From positions 2,528,001 through 2,592,000 of the forward strand of contig NZ_CP030265.1 of assembly GCF_008843145.1 (NCBI RefSeq): a DNA stretch of 64,000 nucleotides. Reading direction: 5' to 3'. This document shows positions 53,246 to 61,336 of this stretch, in pieces. The position numbers were made by a program, and so were the translations under genes. The stretch comes from Skermanella pratensis (GTDB taxonomy: Bacteria; Pseudomonadota; Alphaproteobacteria; Azospirillales; Azospirillaceae). Numbering within the stretch: the first letter of the stretch is position 1; every line of letters starts with the position of its first letter. The notes under the pieces are model-generated. The model saw nothing but the letters and a program-made list of their open reading frames with translations. It ran no database searches and had not been told where the DNA came from.

Positions 53246-53824
53246 TCAGAAAAGGGGACCGGGTTCGGGCTTCTGCGACGGTTCCCGCGGGTTCCGTTCC
53301 GCAACCTCGGAAACGAGGGGAGTGACCTCCACCCGTTGCTGGTCGCCCGATCTTTTCAGATAGACTACGGCTTGCACCGCATCCGATCCGAAGGTCACCC
53401 TTTCGCGGTCGATCGCGACGACGCGCCAGCCGGCGAGTTCGTCGCCGGTCGATACCCGGCGGGTTCGGCTGCCGTCGACGTCCATCACCACCGCCACCGC
53501 CCGGGCCGACGAGACGGCAACCCCGAGAACCTTCGGCACCGGGACGTCGGCCTCGGCCAGATCCTCCTCCGTGGTGGCGGTCCCGGCGAGCGCCGGGACG
53601 AAAGGACGCCGGCCGGGCGTGAAGGCGGGCCTTTGCAGCAGTACGTCGATATCGGCCGCGACCTGGTCGCCCGTGTCATGGGGCCGGACCCGCTCCACCT
53701 CGAAGGATGCCGCCGGGATGTCCACCGCCGGCTCTTCAGGCTGCCAGCCCAGTCCCTGGGCCAGCACCATGCCGCCGGCTGCCATGGCGAACAACGACAT
53801 CATTAGGGGAGAGGAAGGGCTCAT
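53246..53824 (-). CDS. Type II secretion GspC/GspN-like inner-membrane protein
   Basis: 192 residues. A short cytoplasmic start and one membrane segment (about 8-26, LMMSLFAMAAGGMVLAQGLG) precede a periplasmic region. There LLQRPAFTPGRRPFVPA (near 62) and VLGVAVSSARAVAVVMDVDG (near 98) resemble the HR-type domain of GspC/PilP proteins. A C-terminal PDZ domain is absent, so it is a short form. It overlaps the GspM-like gene by one base (TAATG). In type II systems this subunit links the inner-membrane platform to the secretin. The assignment rests on fold-like pattern and neighbours more than on strong motifs. Confidence 0.65.
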   Translation of the reverse strand: MSPSSPLMMSLFAMAAGGMVLAQGLGWQPEEPAVDIPAASFEVERVRPHDTGDQVAADIDVLLQRPAFTPGRRPFVPALAGTATTEEDLAEADVPVPKVLGVAVSSARAVAVVMDVDGSRTRRVSTGDELAGWRVVAIDRERVTFGSDAVQAVVYLKRSGDQQRVEVTPLVSEVAERNPREPSQKPEPGPLF

Positions 53825-54402
53825 TACTTACGGTCCTCAATGGCCAGGATATCGAAATCCGCCTGCAGGTCGATCTGGGGGGCCTGTGCCGACGAGTCCC
53901 CGCGTACGGAGTCGGCGGCGATATGAAGGCTGCGCACGGCAAGCGACGGATCGTGCTGCTGGACTGCGCCGAGAAGCCTTGCCAAGGATGCTTCGTCGCC
54001 GGTGGCCCTGACGCGGATCCCGAGCTGGACCGCATCATGCTCCCGCCGTGCCGGCACCGGCTGGATGCTGCGCTGCTGGATGCCGGATTCCGCCACGAGC
54101 TTCTGGATGAGCTTCTGGAACTCGGCGGACCCGAGAGCCTCGTTTTCGATGCGCAGGATGCCCTTCCGGCTGCCGGCGGCCTCCTTGGTTTCCTGCAGAG
54201 TCTGCTCGAGCGTGGGAATGCGCTGCACCGCTGCCGTGAGGCGCGCACGCCAGGCCGCCGCGTCGGCCAGCCTGGCCTGTGCCGCCTCGAAGCGGTCCAG
54301 CAAGGGAAGCACGACGATGTTGACCGATCCCATCACCAGCGTGACGAGGATCGTCAGCGCCAGCAGTTTGGAGAGTCGGGGAGAGATGGTCAGGGTGTTC
54401 AT
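53824..54402 (-). CDS. gspM: Type II secretion GspM-like inner-membrane protein
   Basis: 192 residues. A single N-terminal membrane segment (about 12-36, LLALTILVTLVMGSVNIVVLPLL) is followed by a coiled coil (RFEAAQARLADAAAWRARLT, then a LEQTLQETKEAAG stretch). The C-terminal ferredoxin-like domain includes LGIRVRATGDEASLARLLGA near 128-147. This is the GspM/PilO layout. It overlaps the GspL-like gene by four bases and the next gene by one, so the three form one coupled unit. It would stabilise the GspL-like partner in the inner membrane. Confidence 0.75.
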   Translation of the reverse strand: MNTLTISPRLSKLLALTILVTLVMGSVNIVVLPLLDRFEAAQARLADAAAWRARLTAAVQRIPTLEQTLQETKEAAGSRKGILRIENEALGSAEFQKLIQKLVAESGIQQRSIQPVPARREHDAVQLGIRVRATGDEASLARLLGAVQQHDPSLAVRSLHIAADSVRGDSSAQAPQIDLQADFDILAIEDRK

Positions 54403-55442
54403 CGGCCCTCCGGCGCCGCGCGCTCCAGCTCGAAGCCGAGGGAGAAATCCTCGCCCGCATCGCTCGATGGAACGACTGCCGTTCGGAAGATGGGGTTCCG
54501 GAAATGGGGCGATCCCTCGATCACCTCGGCGACGCCGGCGGCCGATCTGGCCGAGCCGTCGATCTGCACGGTACGGCCATCGAACCGGAAGCCCGTCAGG
54601 TGGGTATCGTCACCGGTGATGCGGGCCAGTTCCGCCAGCAGGACCAGGGGAACCTTGTCGGCCAGAAACGCGTCGAGCGCCTTCTCTCGGTCGGCGATCT
54701 CGGCGATCTGCCGCTCGAGTTCGCCGGCCTTTCCGGCCTTGAGGCGCAGGTCGGCGACCTCGGCCTCCAGGCTTTCGGCCGTCGTCTCGAGGCGGACCAG
54801 GGGAACCAGGATACCGGCCAAAGCCGCGCCCAAGCCGAGCGCCCAGCCCAATGCCACGATCCGGCCGGCACCGCCGGCGGCAGGGCGGGCGGCGCCGAAG
54901 CCGAGATCCACGTTGCCCTGGGGAAGATCGACGGCCAGGGAACCGATGGATGCCTCAGCGTCGGCCAGGATGTCGCGGATCGGATCGAGCAGGCGCTTCG
55001 GAACGCAGATCATGTCGACCACCAGGCGGCGTCCGGCACTGTCGCGCTGCCGGACGCGATACCCGAGATGGACTTGGTCGGCCTTGAACGGGGTGCGCCG
55101 GTCGACCTCGAAGCGAAGGGCCTGGAGGGCCGAACGCTCTGCTGCGAGCGGCAGTTCGACCGTGCTGGTGACGGCGCGGCCGGCCGCGAAGGCGATCGCG
55201 ATGCGACGACGCTTCAGCAACCGCTTCAGGACCTCGCGGTCGGCGGCGCCGAGCGGCAGGGGAAAGGTCGCGGACGAGCGGGCCGACCGGCGGACGGTGA
55301 TCGCGTCGGCGGCCAGCTCGACGCGCAGATCCTTAGGCTGGACCAGCGCGCGCAGCCTGCGCGGCACGCAGGAGCTCAGCTCGCCGGTCCACCAGCGCCA
55401 GCCCTTCAGTGCGTTTTCGGTAAGCGTGCCCGTCGCGGCCAT
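54399..55442 (-). CDS. gspL: Type II secretion GspL / PilN-domain inner-membrane protein
   Basis: 347 residues from MAATGTLTEN; GGAG lies nine bases before this ATG, with in-frame alternatives five codons or fewer upstream. The cytoplasmic part shows the actin-like PilM/GspL signature LPLAAERSALQALRFEVDRR and TPFKADQVHLGYRV (about 98-131). One membrane segment follows (about 191-213, GRIVALGWALGLGAALAGIL). A coiled coil with LEAEVADLRLKAGKAGELER and a PilN-like periplasmic domain follow. It would recruit the GspE ATPase to the membrane. It begins 49 bases after the SCO gene, which places type II secretion genes in the same transcription unit as copper-handling genes. Confidence 0.78.
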   Translation of the reverse strand: MAATGTLTENALKGWRWWTGELSSCVPRRLRALVQPKDLRVELAADAITVRRSARSSATFPLPLGAADREVLKRLLKRRRIAIAFAAGRAVTSTVELPLAAERSALQALRFEVDRRTPFKADQVHLGYRVRQRDSAGRRLVVDMICVPKRLLDPIRDILADAEASIGSLAVDLPQGNVDLGFGAARPAAGGAGRIVALGWALGLGAALAGILVPLVRLETTAESLEAEVADLRLKAGKAGELERQIAEIADREKALDAFLADKVPLVLLAELARITGDDTHLTGFRFDGRTVQIDGSARSAAGVAEVIEGSPHFRNPIFRTAVVPSSDAGEDFSLGFELERAAPEGR

Positions 55443-55490
55443 GAACAGCATCTCCAATCGCGATCACCCGCCGTTTCCTGCCGGCGGCGA

Positions 55491-56423
55491 TCAGCCTTCA
55501 TTGATCAGGTCGGTGAGGCGCTTGGCAAGCTGTTCTGGCGACATACTTGGGTAAATATATCGGACAACTTGGCCTTCCTTGTTCAGAAGGTAGATGTGCG
55601 TGGTGTGCGCCATCGCCATGTTGTGCAGCCGCGTCGCATCGTCGGAAGCCGACCGGATCCTGACCCGCTGTCCCGGCTTCCGAGGTTCTTCGGTCGTTTC
55701 TTCGGATGCCACCTCGGCGGAAACCGGAGTGGCATTGTGCTGCTCCTGGCCGTGATCCCCGTCGCCGTGGGCGGCATGGTCGCCATGGGAAGCCTGCGCC
55801 GCCTCCGCGCCATGGCCGCCGCCATGCTCCCCGGCGGGCTGGTCGCCGTCCTTGGCCACTTGGTTCTGCATCACGTAGTCGCGGCGGACCCGGTACTTGG
55901 CCGCAACCTCGTAGATCTCCCGGCGGTTGCCGGACAGGCCGATCAGGCGCGGGTGCTGCTTGGCGACGAAGGTCGCGAGCTGCTCCGGCCCGTCGTTGCG
56001 GTCGTCGACGCTGATCATGGCGATGTTGACCTGATCCGCCTTGTCGCCCATCAGGTCGACCGCCATGCCCAGCTTGGTGCCGATGATCGGGCAGATGTCG
56101 TCGCACTGGGTGTAGCCGAAGTAGAAGGCGGTCGCCCTACCCTTGAAGTCGGCCAGCGTCACCTTGCGTCCGGTATGGTCGGTCAGGCTGAAATCGCCGC
56201 CCAGCTGCTTCGGCTCCGGCCAGCCGCTGTGGGCGCCATAACCGCCATGGCCTCCGGCGGCCGGGGCAGCGTCCGCCTTCCCCGGTTCCGAATGGCCCGC
56301 GTGGCCGCCCTCCGCCCGGGCGGAGATCGGGGCCGTGCCGAGCAGGAGGGCGGCACCGCCCATCAGGAGCCCGGCGAGGACCGCCGCGCGTCCGGCACCC
56401 CTCGGCAAAGTGATGATCCGCAT
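55491..56423 (-). CDS. SCO1/SenC-family copper protein with His-rich insert
   Basis: 310 residues, longer than usual SCO proteins (about 200). A signal/anchor segment spans about 12-36 (ending APISARAEGG). A short His/Gly stretch follows, then the thioredoxin-like fold. The copper ligands are Cys107 and Cys111 in GYTQCDDICPIIG and a His in AMAHTTHIYLL (273 or 276). Between them an extra His-rich loop (about 198-230) contains some ten His in HGD/HAAH patterns and probably binds metal. SCO proteins deliver copper to oxidase CuA sites or act as thiol-disulfide reductases. Here, 18 bases after a cupredoxin oxidase gene, it probably loads copper into that enzyme. Confidence 0.88.
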   Translation of the reverse strand: MRIITLPRGAGRAAVLAGLLMGGAALLLGTAPISARAEGGHAGHSEPGKADAAPAAGGHGGYGAHSGWPEPKQLGGDFSLTDHTGRKVTLADFKGRATAFYFGYTQCDDICPIIGTKLGMAVDLMGDKADQVNIAMISVDDRNDGPEQLATFVAKQHPRLIGLSGNRREIYEVAAKYRVRRDYVMQNQVAKDGDQPAGEHGGGHGAEAAQASHGDHAAHGDGDHGQEQHNATPVSAEVASEETTEEPRKPGQRVRIRSASDDATRLHNMAMAHTTHIYLLNKEGQVVRYIYPSMSPEQLAKRLTDLINEG

Positions 56424-56441
56424 GGTTGAAACCCCTTCCGC

Positions 56442-57503
56442 TCAGAGAGCCACGATCTTGGCGATGGCGGTGCCGTCGAAATGCCGCTTGTTCGTGATCC
56501 AGTGATGGAAGTTGCCGATGATCTGATGGTCGCCGCGCGGAACCTCGGGCGCCCAGATGGCATAGCGCTGGGCCACGCCGACCTCGAGCTTGCTGCCGGC
56601 CGCCTTGTATTCCGGAGCCGAGAACCAGCCCTTGGGGCGGTTGGTCCGCAGGGGCCGGCCGTCCACCTCGACGATATAGCAGTTGAACGGCAGCGTGATA
56701 TGCAGCCGGCTGTAGGAGGCGTTGGCGACGCGGAGCAGCAGGTGGCGCCCGGCGGTCATCCGGGTGACAGTCCGCGTGTCCGTCTGGGTCCTGCCGTTGT
56801 GGACGCCGTTGATCAGGAAGTAGGTCGGGTTGAACTTGTCCAGGCCGACATCGTCGCCGCACATGCCGGCATTGTGGTCGAGCTTGTGCCACACCGGGTC
56901 GACATCGTCGAACACCAGGATCGATTCGGCCGAGTAGGGCGCGCCGGGGGTGATGGCGGAAGGAACGTCCCCCGCCACGGGGTCGTAGAGGTAATTCGGA
57001 TTCTTGGTGTCCGGGTTCTTGGTCAGCGGATCGACGATGAGCACGCCGTACATGCCCATCTCGAAATGAAGGACCGTGTTCTTGTGGCAGTGGTACAGGT
57101 AGGTCCCGGCCTGGTGCGCGCACCACTGATAGACGTAGCTGCTCTTGACCTCGAACGAGGTGTGGCCGACGCCGTCGTTCATGGGCGTGGGCTCGATGCC
57201 GTGCCAGTGGATGGTGTGGGCCCCCTTGGTCGGCTTGAACTCGCAATGGAATACCTGGCCCTGCTTCACCCGGATGAGCTTGGACGGCCAGGGGGAGTCG
57301 CTTCCGGAAACGTCCGGGTCCTTGAAGCCCCAGAACTGAAGCTGGGAGCCGTCCTTCATGTCCACGTTCCAGTCGGCGACCTGGCGGCGAAGGAAGACTT
57401 GCCGGGTGGTCCGGTCAGGCGTCGCGGGGTCGTTCTCGAACGGGTGGCAGCCGAAGGTATCGTATTCCAGGGGATCGGATATCGGGCGATAGATGGTCGT
57501 CAT
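56442..57503 (-). CDS. Multicopper-oxidase-like cupredoxin protein without signal peptide
   Basis: 353 residues starting MTTIYRPISDPLEY with no signal peptide. The copper motifs lie in the N-terminal half: AHTIHWHGIEP (His96, His99, His101) and CAHQAGTYLYHCHKNTVLHF followed by EMGMYG (His138, Cys139, His140, His146, Met149 or Met151). These give one complete type 1 site and four of the eight His of a trinuclear cluster. The C-terminal half is a cupredoxin fold without copper ligands. It stands 108 bases after the Tat-signal-bearing partner gene and 18 bases before the SCO gene. I infer that it dimerises with that partner. Metal oxidase, laccase or another role cannot be told from sequence. 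Confidence 0.82.
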   Translation of the reverse strand: MTTIYRPISDPLEYDTFGCHPFENDPATPDRTTRQVFLRRQVADWNVDMKDGSQLQFWGFKDPDVSGSDSPWPSKLIRVKQGQVFHCEFKPTKGAHTIHWHGIEPTPMNDGVGHTSFEVKSSYVYQWCAHQAGTYLYHCHKNTVLHFEMGMYGVLIVDPLTKNPDTKNPNYLYDPVAGDVPSAITPGAPYSAESILVFDDVDPVWHKLDHNAGMCGDDVGLDKFNPTYFLINGVHNGRTQTDTRTVTRMTAGRHLLLRVANASYSRLHITLPFNCYIVEVDGRPLRTNRPKGWFSAPEYKAAGSKLEVGVAQRYAIWAPEVPRGDHQIIGNFHHWITNKRHFDGTAIAKIVAL

Positions 57504-57611
57504 TCTCAGCTCTCCAGGGCGCTCGGGACTTCGCCGCTCAGCGTGTCGGAATGTCCGTGCAGCCGTGCTGTCGGTTGAACCAGGGTTTTGCGTATCGACA
57601 GGGTCGGTGAC

Positions 57612-58790
57612 TCAGCTGGTGGCCACAGGTCCGTCGATATGCCAGTCCGTGACCAACCCCATCGGATAGGAGCCGCCGGCGGAGGTCTGGGAAATCTCGT
57701 TGTGGCAGTGCATCGGGTAGCGCAGCGGGTACTTCTCCTGGACCATCCGCCAAGGAGCCGGCGGAACGTCCGGCGGCGTCGTGAAGGGGAGCAGGACGTC
57801 CTTGATCATCATCGGAGGCATGGTCCAGACATCATGCTCGTTAAGGCTGGTCTGGTACACCGGCAGACCATTCTTGTTGCTCTCGGTCAACACGAAGACA
57901 TGGTTGCCGTGGATATGCGGGCTATGGGTCGCCAAGCCGGCGTTCATGCAGCGGATCAGCGCAGGCTCCCCGGCACGCCCGGTCGGGCAGGTCGCCTTGT
58001 CATGGGCGGAGTCCAGCCCGCACAGGCCGTTGATCGTGAAGTACCTGGGATGGAACTGGCTCTCGAACTCGGCCGGGGTGACAAGCTCCCCGCCGCCGAT
58101 CCGACGGCACATGACCGGGTCGATCTGGTTGAAGATCCAGACATATTCCCGCTCCTTCTGCCACGGCTTGCCCGGGAAGCGGGCGGGCTTGCCGTCGATC
58201 GTCGCCTCGCCCAGGGCCGTGAACAGCGACTTCATGGCGGGTGTGGCGGCACCCGGTGCGTATGGCATCGGCTTCTTTTTCGCCGCACCGTCGGCATAGC
58301 CATTCTTGGGCTCCACGATCAGCGCCCCGTACAGGCCGAGCACGCGGTTGATCGGGGAATTGTCGCCGTCGACGTAGAAGTAGGTTCCCGGCTTCGTCGC
58401 AACGAACTCGATCCGCGTCTTGTCCTCGCCGTCGCCGTCGGCGGGAGCCAGCCCGGAGACAACCGCGTTGCTCTGGCCGACGATCTGGAAGCCGTGCGGC
58501 CGGGTGCTGGAGTTGCGGATATCGATGCGGACGGTATCGCCCTGGGTCACCCGGAGAATGGGACCGGGAATGGACGCCGTCTTGCCGGTGGGGGCGAAGG
58601 CGTACATCGGAACTACGCTGCCGTCGATCAATTCGACATCGACATCGACGATTTCCAGGTCGAAATCGGCCTTCTCACCCGTCGGCGCGTCCTCGGAGGT
58701 TTGCGCTGAAAGGATCGCCGGAAGAGAGGTCGAAACCGTGGCAAACGCCGCCATGGCACTGCCGTACTTGAGGAATTCGCGCCTGCGCAT
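57612..58790 (-). CDS. Multicopper-oxidase-like cupredoxin protein with Tat signal
   Basis: 392 residues. The N-terminus MRRREFLKYGSAMAAFATVS is a twin-arginine signal, cut near ILSAQ (residue 30). The first cupredoxin domain (about 45-165) keeps the fold (GPILRVTQGDTVRIDIRNSS, GTYFYVDGDN, GLYGALIVEP) but has lost the copper His. The second domain has HSPHIHGNH (His289, 292, 294, 297) and MHCHNEISQT...GSYPMG (His361, Cys362, His363, Met377). It lacks the His that normally sits four residues after HCH. So it supplies the other four trinuclear His and a partial type 1 site. It is the first gene after a 550-base AT-rich gap and so probably the start of the copper operon. Confidence 0.84.
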   Translation of the reverse strand: MRRREFLKYGSAMAAFATVSTSLPAILSAQTSEDAPTGEKADFDLEIVDVDVELIDGSVVPMYAFAPTGKTASIPGPILRVTQGDTVRIDIRNSSTRPHGFQIVGQSNAVVSGLAPADGDGEDKTRIEFVATKPGTYFYVDGDNSPINRVLGLYGALIVEPKNGYADGAAKKKPMPYAPGAATPAMKSLFTALGEATIDGKPARFPGKPWQKEREYVWIFNQIDPVMCRRIGGGELVTPAEFESQFHPRYFTINGLCGLDSAHDKATCPTGRAGEPALIRCMNAGLATHSPHIHGNHVFVLTESNKNGLPVYQTSLNEHDVWTMPPMMIKDVLLPFTTPPDVPPAPWRMVQEKYPLRYPMHCHNEISQTSAGGSYPMGLVTDWHIDGPVATS

Positions 58791-59340
58791 TAGTTCTCAC
58801 TCCTTGAATTCTGCTCAGAACGGCATGCGTTCGGACTATCGGACAAAAGAAAATCTTTTGATCCGTCTGGACTGCGTCAATGGATTATTCTTTGGTGTTT
58901 CGATATTGACTTATCGATGCGCCATAAGAAGCGACTTGTACTTTACCGTGAAAAAGGAAAGCCTAGTTTTTAACTTTTTTATACCTCCGGATAAACGTGT
59001 TGATGCGGTCGATGTCTCCCCAAGTTCCGGACATACCGACCTCAGCATCTCTGCGTCATGTTCGTGATGATGACGTGCGGGATGAATCCATATTCCCGTA
59101 ATTCCAGGGAGTACCGCTCCAGGGGAGAATTCTTTCCGACAGTTATAGGGGCTGTCCCTTCATGTGGTTGGGTCTCCACCTTTAGGGCCCTGGACATCCG
59201 GCGCACGCGGCCTAGCAGGCCCGAACCGGGAAGAGTTGGTTCCCCCGATTTAGGTCGTAGATGCGGAATAAATCCGGTAGACCGCTCGTCCTGGACCTAT
59301 CCAAACGGTTTCATTGGCGGATCCTCAGGCAAACCGATCC
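58791..59340. other. AT-rich divergent intergenic region of the copper genes
   Basis: About 550 bases between the Tat-exported oxidase gene (minus) and the DUF2946 gene (plus). The first 250 bases are clearly AT-rich, including GTTTTTAACTTTTTTATACC near 58963-58985. It presumably contains the promoters of both units. No CueR, CopY or Fur box was recognised, and the open frames here lack support. Confidence 0.5.
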
Positions 59341-59844
59341 ATGGCGAAACCCCGCAGCGATGTTTCCAGGCCAATTCTGTGGCGTGGCGGAGTTCGTTCC
59401 GCCGCCGGCCGGAATCGCTCGCACGCCGTGGTAGTCCTGCTGGCGCTGTTCGCCGCCGTCGCCCAGCTGATCCTGGCCGGCCATGTGCCTATGGGGGCAC
59501 GGCAACCGGCGATGGCGGCGTCGTCCGGCCATCATCATGCCGCCGCCCGGCCGGTGCATGCGCCGTCGGCGCATCAGCATGCGGGACACGATCGACACGA
59601 CCGGCAGCCTGTTCCGAAGGAGAAGCCGGGACATGGTTCGCCCGGGCAGACCTGCAACCTTTGCGCAGCCTGCTCGGGAACCGCTCCGCCGGTTCCCGCA
59701 GGCGGCAGCCACGTGGTTGCGCGTTGCCCCCAGCCTGCAAGGATCGACGATGCCCGGCGCGAAGAAGCGCCGGCGGCAAGGCATTTCCTGACGGCGGTTC
59801 ATCCGCGTGCCCCCCCTCCGATGGTTCGATCCCAATCCTGCTGA
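59341..59844 (+). CDS. DUF2946-like exported or membrane-anchored protein, His-rich
   Basis: 167 residues from the ATG at 59341. One hydrophobic segment (about 27-45, AVVVLLALFAAVAQLILAG) is followed by a His-rich stretch with GHHHAAARP, SAHQHAGHDRHD and QPVPKEKPGHG. A CNLCAACSG motif lies near 111. This layout (hydrophobic start, His cluster, CxxCxxC) is that of DUF2946 proteins, which turn up near copper and iron reductase genes. It would bind metal on the outer face of the inner membrane. It is followed 76 bases later by the PepSY protein, the common partner. The function is not established. Confidence 0.7.
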   Translation: MAKPRSDVSRPILWRGGVRSAAGRNRSHAVVVLLALFAAVAQLILAGHVPMGARQPAMAASSGHHHAAARPVHAPSAHQHAGHDRHDRQPVPKEKPGHGSPGQTCNLCAACSGTAPPVPAGGSHVVARCPQPARIDDARREEAPAARHFLTAVHPRAPPPMVRSQSC

Positions 59845-59920
59845 ATCGAAAACCTACCGAGGACGCCGCGCCGGCGGCCCGCCGGTCTGCGCGCGTGCCT
59901 CATGCCATCGGAATCGAGCC

Positions 59921-61285
59921 ATGACAGAAACTTCCCTCGGACCCGCCCCGTCGCGGGCGGCGACGATCTCGTCCACCAGTGTCTACCGGGCGGTCTGGCG
60001 CTGGCACTTCTATGCCGGCCTGCTGGCGCTGCCCTTCCTCATCCTCCTGGCGGTGACCGGAGCGGCATACCTGTTCCGGGACGAAATCGACAATATCGTC
60101 TATCGCGACCTGAAATACGTGGAGGCGAGCGCCGGGGAACGGGCGGCGCCCTCGGCCTTGGTAGAAGCGGCGCTCGAGGCATATCCCGGCACCGCGGTGA
60201 AGTACACGCCTCCGGCCGATCCGCTGTCCTCCGCCGAGGTCGGCGTGAAGACCGCGGCCGGCAAGCTATCGGTGTTCGTCGATCCCTATTCCGGACGGGT
60301 GCTCGGCGACATACCCGACAAGGGATCGGTGATGTGGGTGGTCCGCCAGCTGCACAGCCTCGCCTGGTTCGGTCCGGTGGCCAACGGCGTCATCGAGATC
60401 GTCGGCGGCTGGACGATCCTGCTGGTCGGCACCGGGATCTATCTCTGGTGGCCGCGCGGCCGGGAGGGTGGCGTCGTGACCGTCCGCGGCACCCGGCGCC
60501 AGAGGGTGTTCTGGCGCGACCTGCACGCCGTGACCGGGATCTTCGTCGGCGCCTTCATCGTGTTCCTGGCGGTCACCGGAATGCCGTGGTCGGTCTATTG
60601 GGGCGACTATGTCAACCGGTGGGCCAACGGCTCCAACTTCGGCTATCCCGCGGGAGTCCGGGTCGCCGTGCCGATGTCGGACGAGCACCTGGCCCATGTG
60701 TCGGGACCGACGAGCTGGTCGCTCGAGCAGGCGCGGATGCCTGAATCCGCCCCGGCAGGCGGTGGTCCGATCGGTTTGGACGGCGCGGTCGCGGCGTTCG
60801 ACCGGCTGGGCATGGCGCCGGGCTATGCGGTCAGCCTGCCCGGCGGGCCGAAGGGCGTCTACAGCGCGTCCGCCTATCCGGACGACCTGTCGCAACAGCG
60901 GGTTGTCCACATGGACCAGTACACGGGCAAGCCGCTGATCGACATGAGCTATGCCGACTACGGCCCGCTCGGCCGGGCGCTGGAATGGGGCATCAACGTC
61001 CACATGGGCCAGGAGTTCGGCGTCGCGAACCAGATCGTCATGCTTGTGGTCTGCCTGGCGATCGTCCTGCTGTCGGTCTCCGCCGGAGTCATGTGGTGGA
61101 AGCGCCGTCCGAGCCGTACGCTTGGCGTGCCGCCCATGCCCGCGGACCGGGGAGTCCTGCGCGGCGTGCTGGCGATCCTGATGATCGGCGGGGTCCTGTT
61201 CCCCCTGGTCGGGATCTCGATGGTCGTGATGGCCGTCCTCGACTACCTGCTGGTCGCCGGGCGGCGCCGGACGGAAACGGCGTGA
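59921..61285 (+). CDS. PepSY-associated membrane protein (iron/copper reductase-like)
   Basis: 454 residues from MTETSLGPAPS, with GGAA seven bases before it. Four membrane segments: about 27-50 (WHFYAGLLALPFLILLAVTG), near 155 (IEIVGGWTILLVGTGIYLWW), near 205 (GIFVGAFIVFLAVTGMPWSV), and two more near the C-terminus (VANQIVMLVVCLAIVLLSVS). The conserved YRAVWRWHFYAGL start, His in RQLHSLAWFG, WRDLHAVTG and the PepSY domains fit the PiuB/PepSY_TM family, whose His may hold haem. Members are thought to reduce siderophore-bound or free metal at the inner membrane. Next to copper oxidase genes it may balance metal redox state. Confidence 0.87.
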   Translation: MTETSLGPAPSRAATISSTSVYRAVWRWHFYAGLLALPFLILLAVTGAAYLFRDEIDNIVYRDLKYVEASAGERAAPSALVEAALEAYPGTAVKYTPPADPLSSAEVGVKTAAGKLSVFVDPYSGRVLGDIPDKGSVMWVVRQLHSLAWFGPVANGVIEIVGGWTILLVGTGIYLWWPRGREGGVVTVRGTRRQRVFWRDLHAVTGIFVGAFIVFLAVTGMPWSVYWGDYVNRWANGSNFGYPAGVRVAVPMSDEHLAHVSGPTSWSLEQARMPESAPAGGGPIGLDGAVAAFDRLGMAPGYAVSLPGGPKGVYSASAYPDDLSQQRVVHMDQYTGKPLIDMSYADYGPLGRALEWGINVHMGQEFGVANQIVMLVVCLAIVLLSVSAGVMWWKRRPSRTLGVPPMPADRGVLRGVLAILMIGGVLFPLVGISMVVMAVLDYLLVAGRRRTETA

Positions 61286-61298
61286 TCCCGGGCGGGGC

Positions 61299-61323
61299 GG
61301 CGGGTGGCGAAAGCCGTCCCGCC
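61299..61323. terminator. GAAA-loop hairpin between convergent PepSY and gspF genes
   Basis: GGCGGGTGGC pairs with GCCGTCCCGCC across a GAAA tetraloop (one bulge). It lies between two convergent stop codons. There is no T run. Confidence 0.5.
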
Positions 61324-61336
61324 GTCCCGCGCGCGC

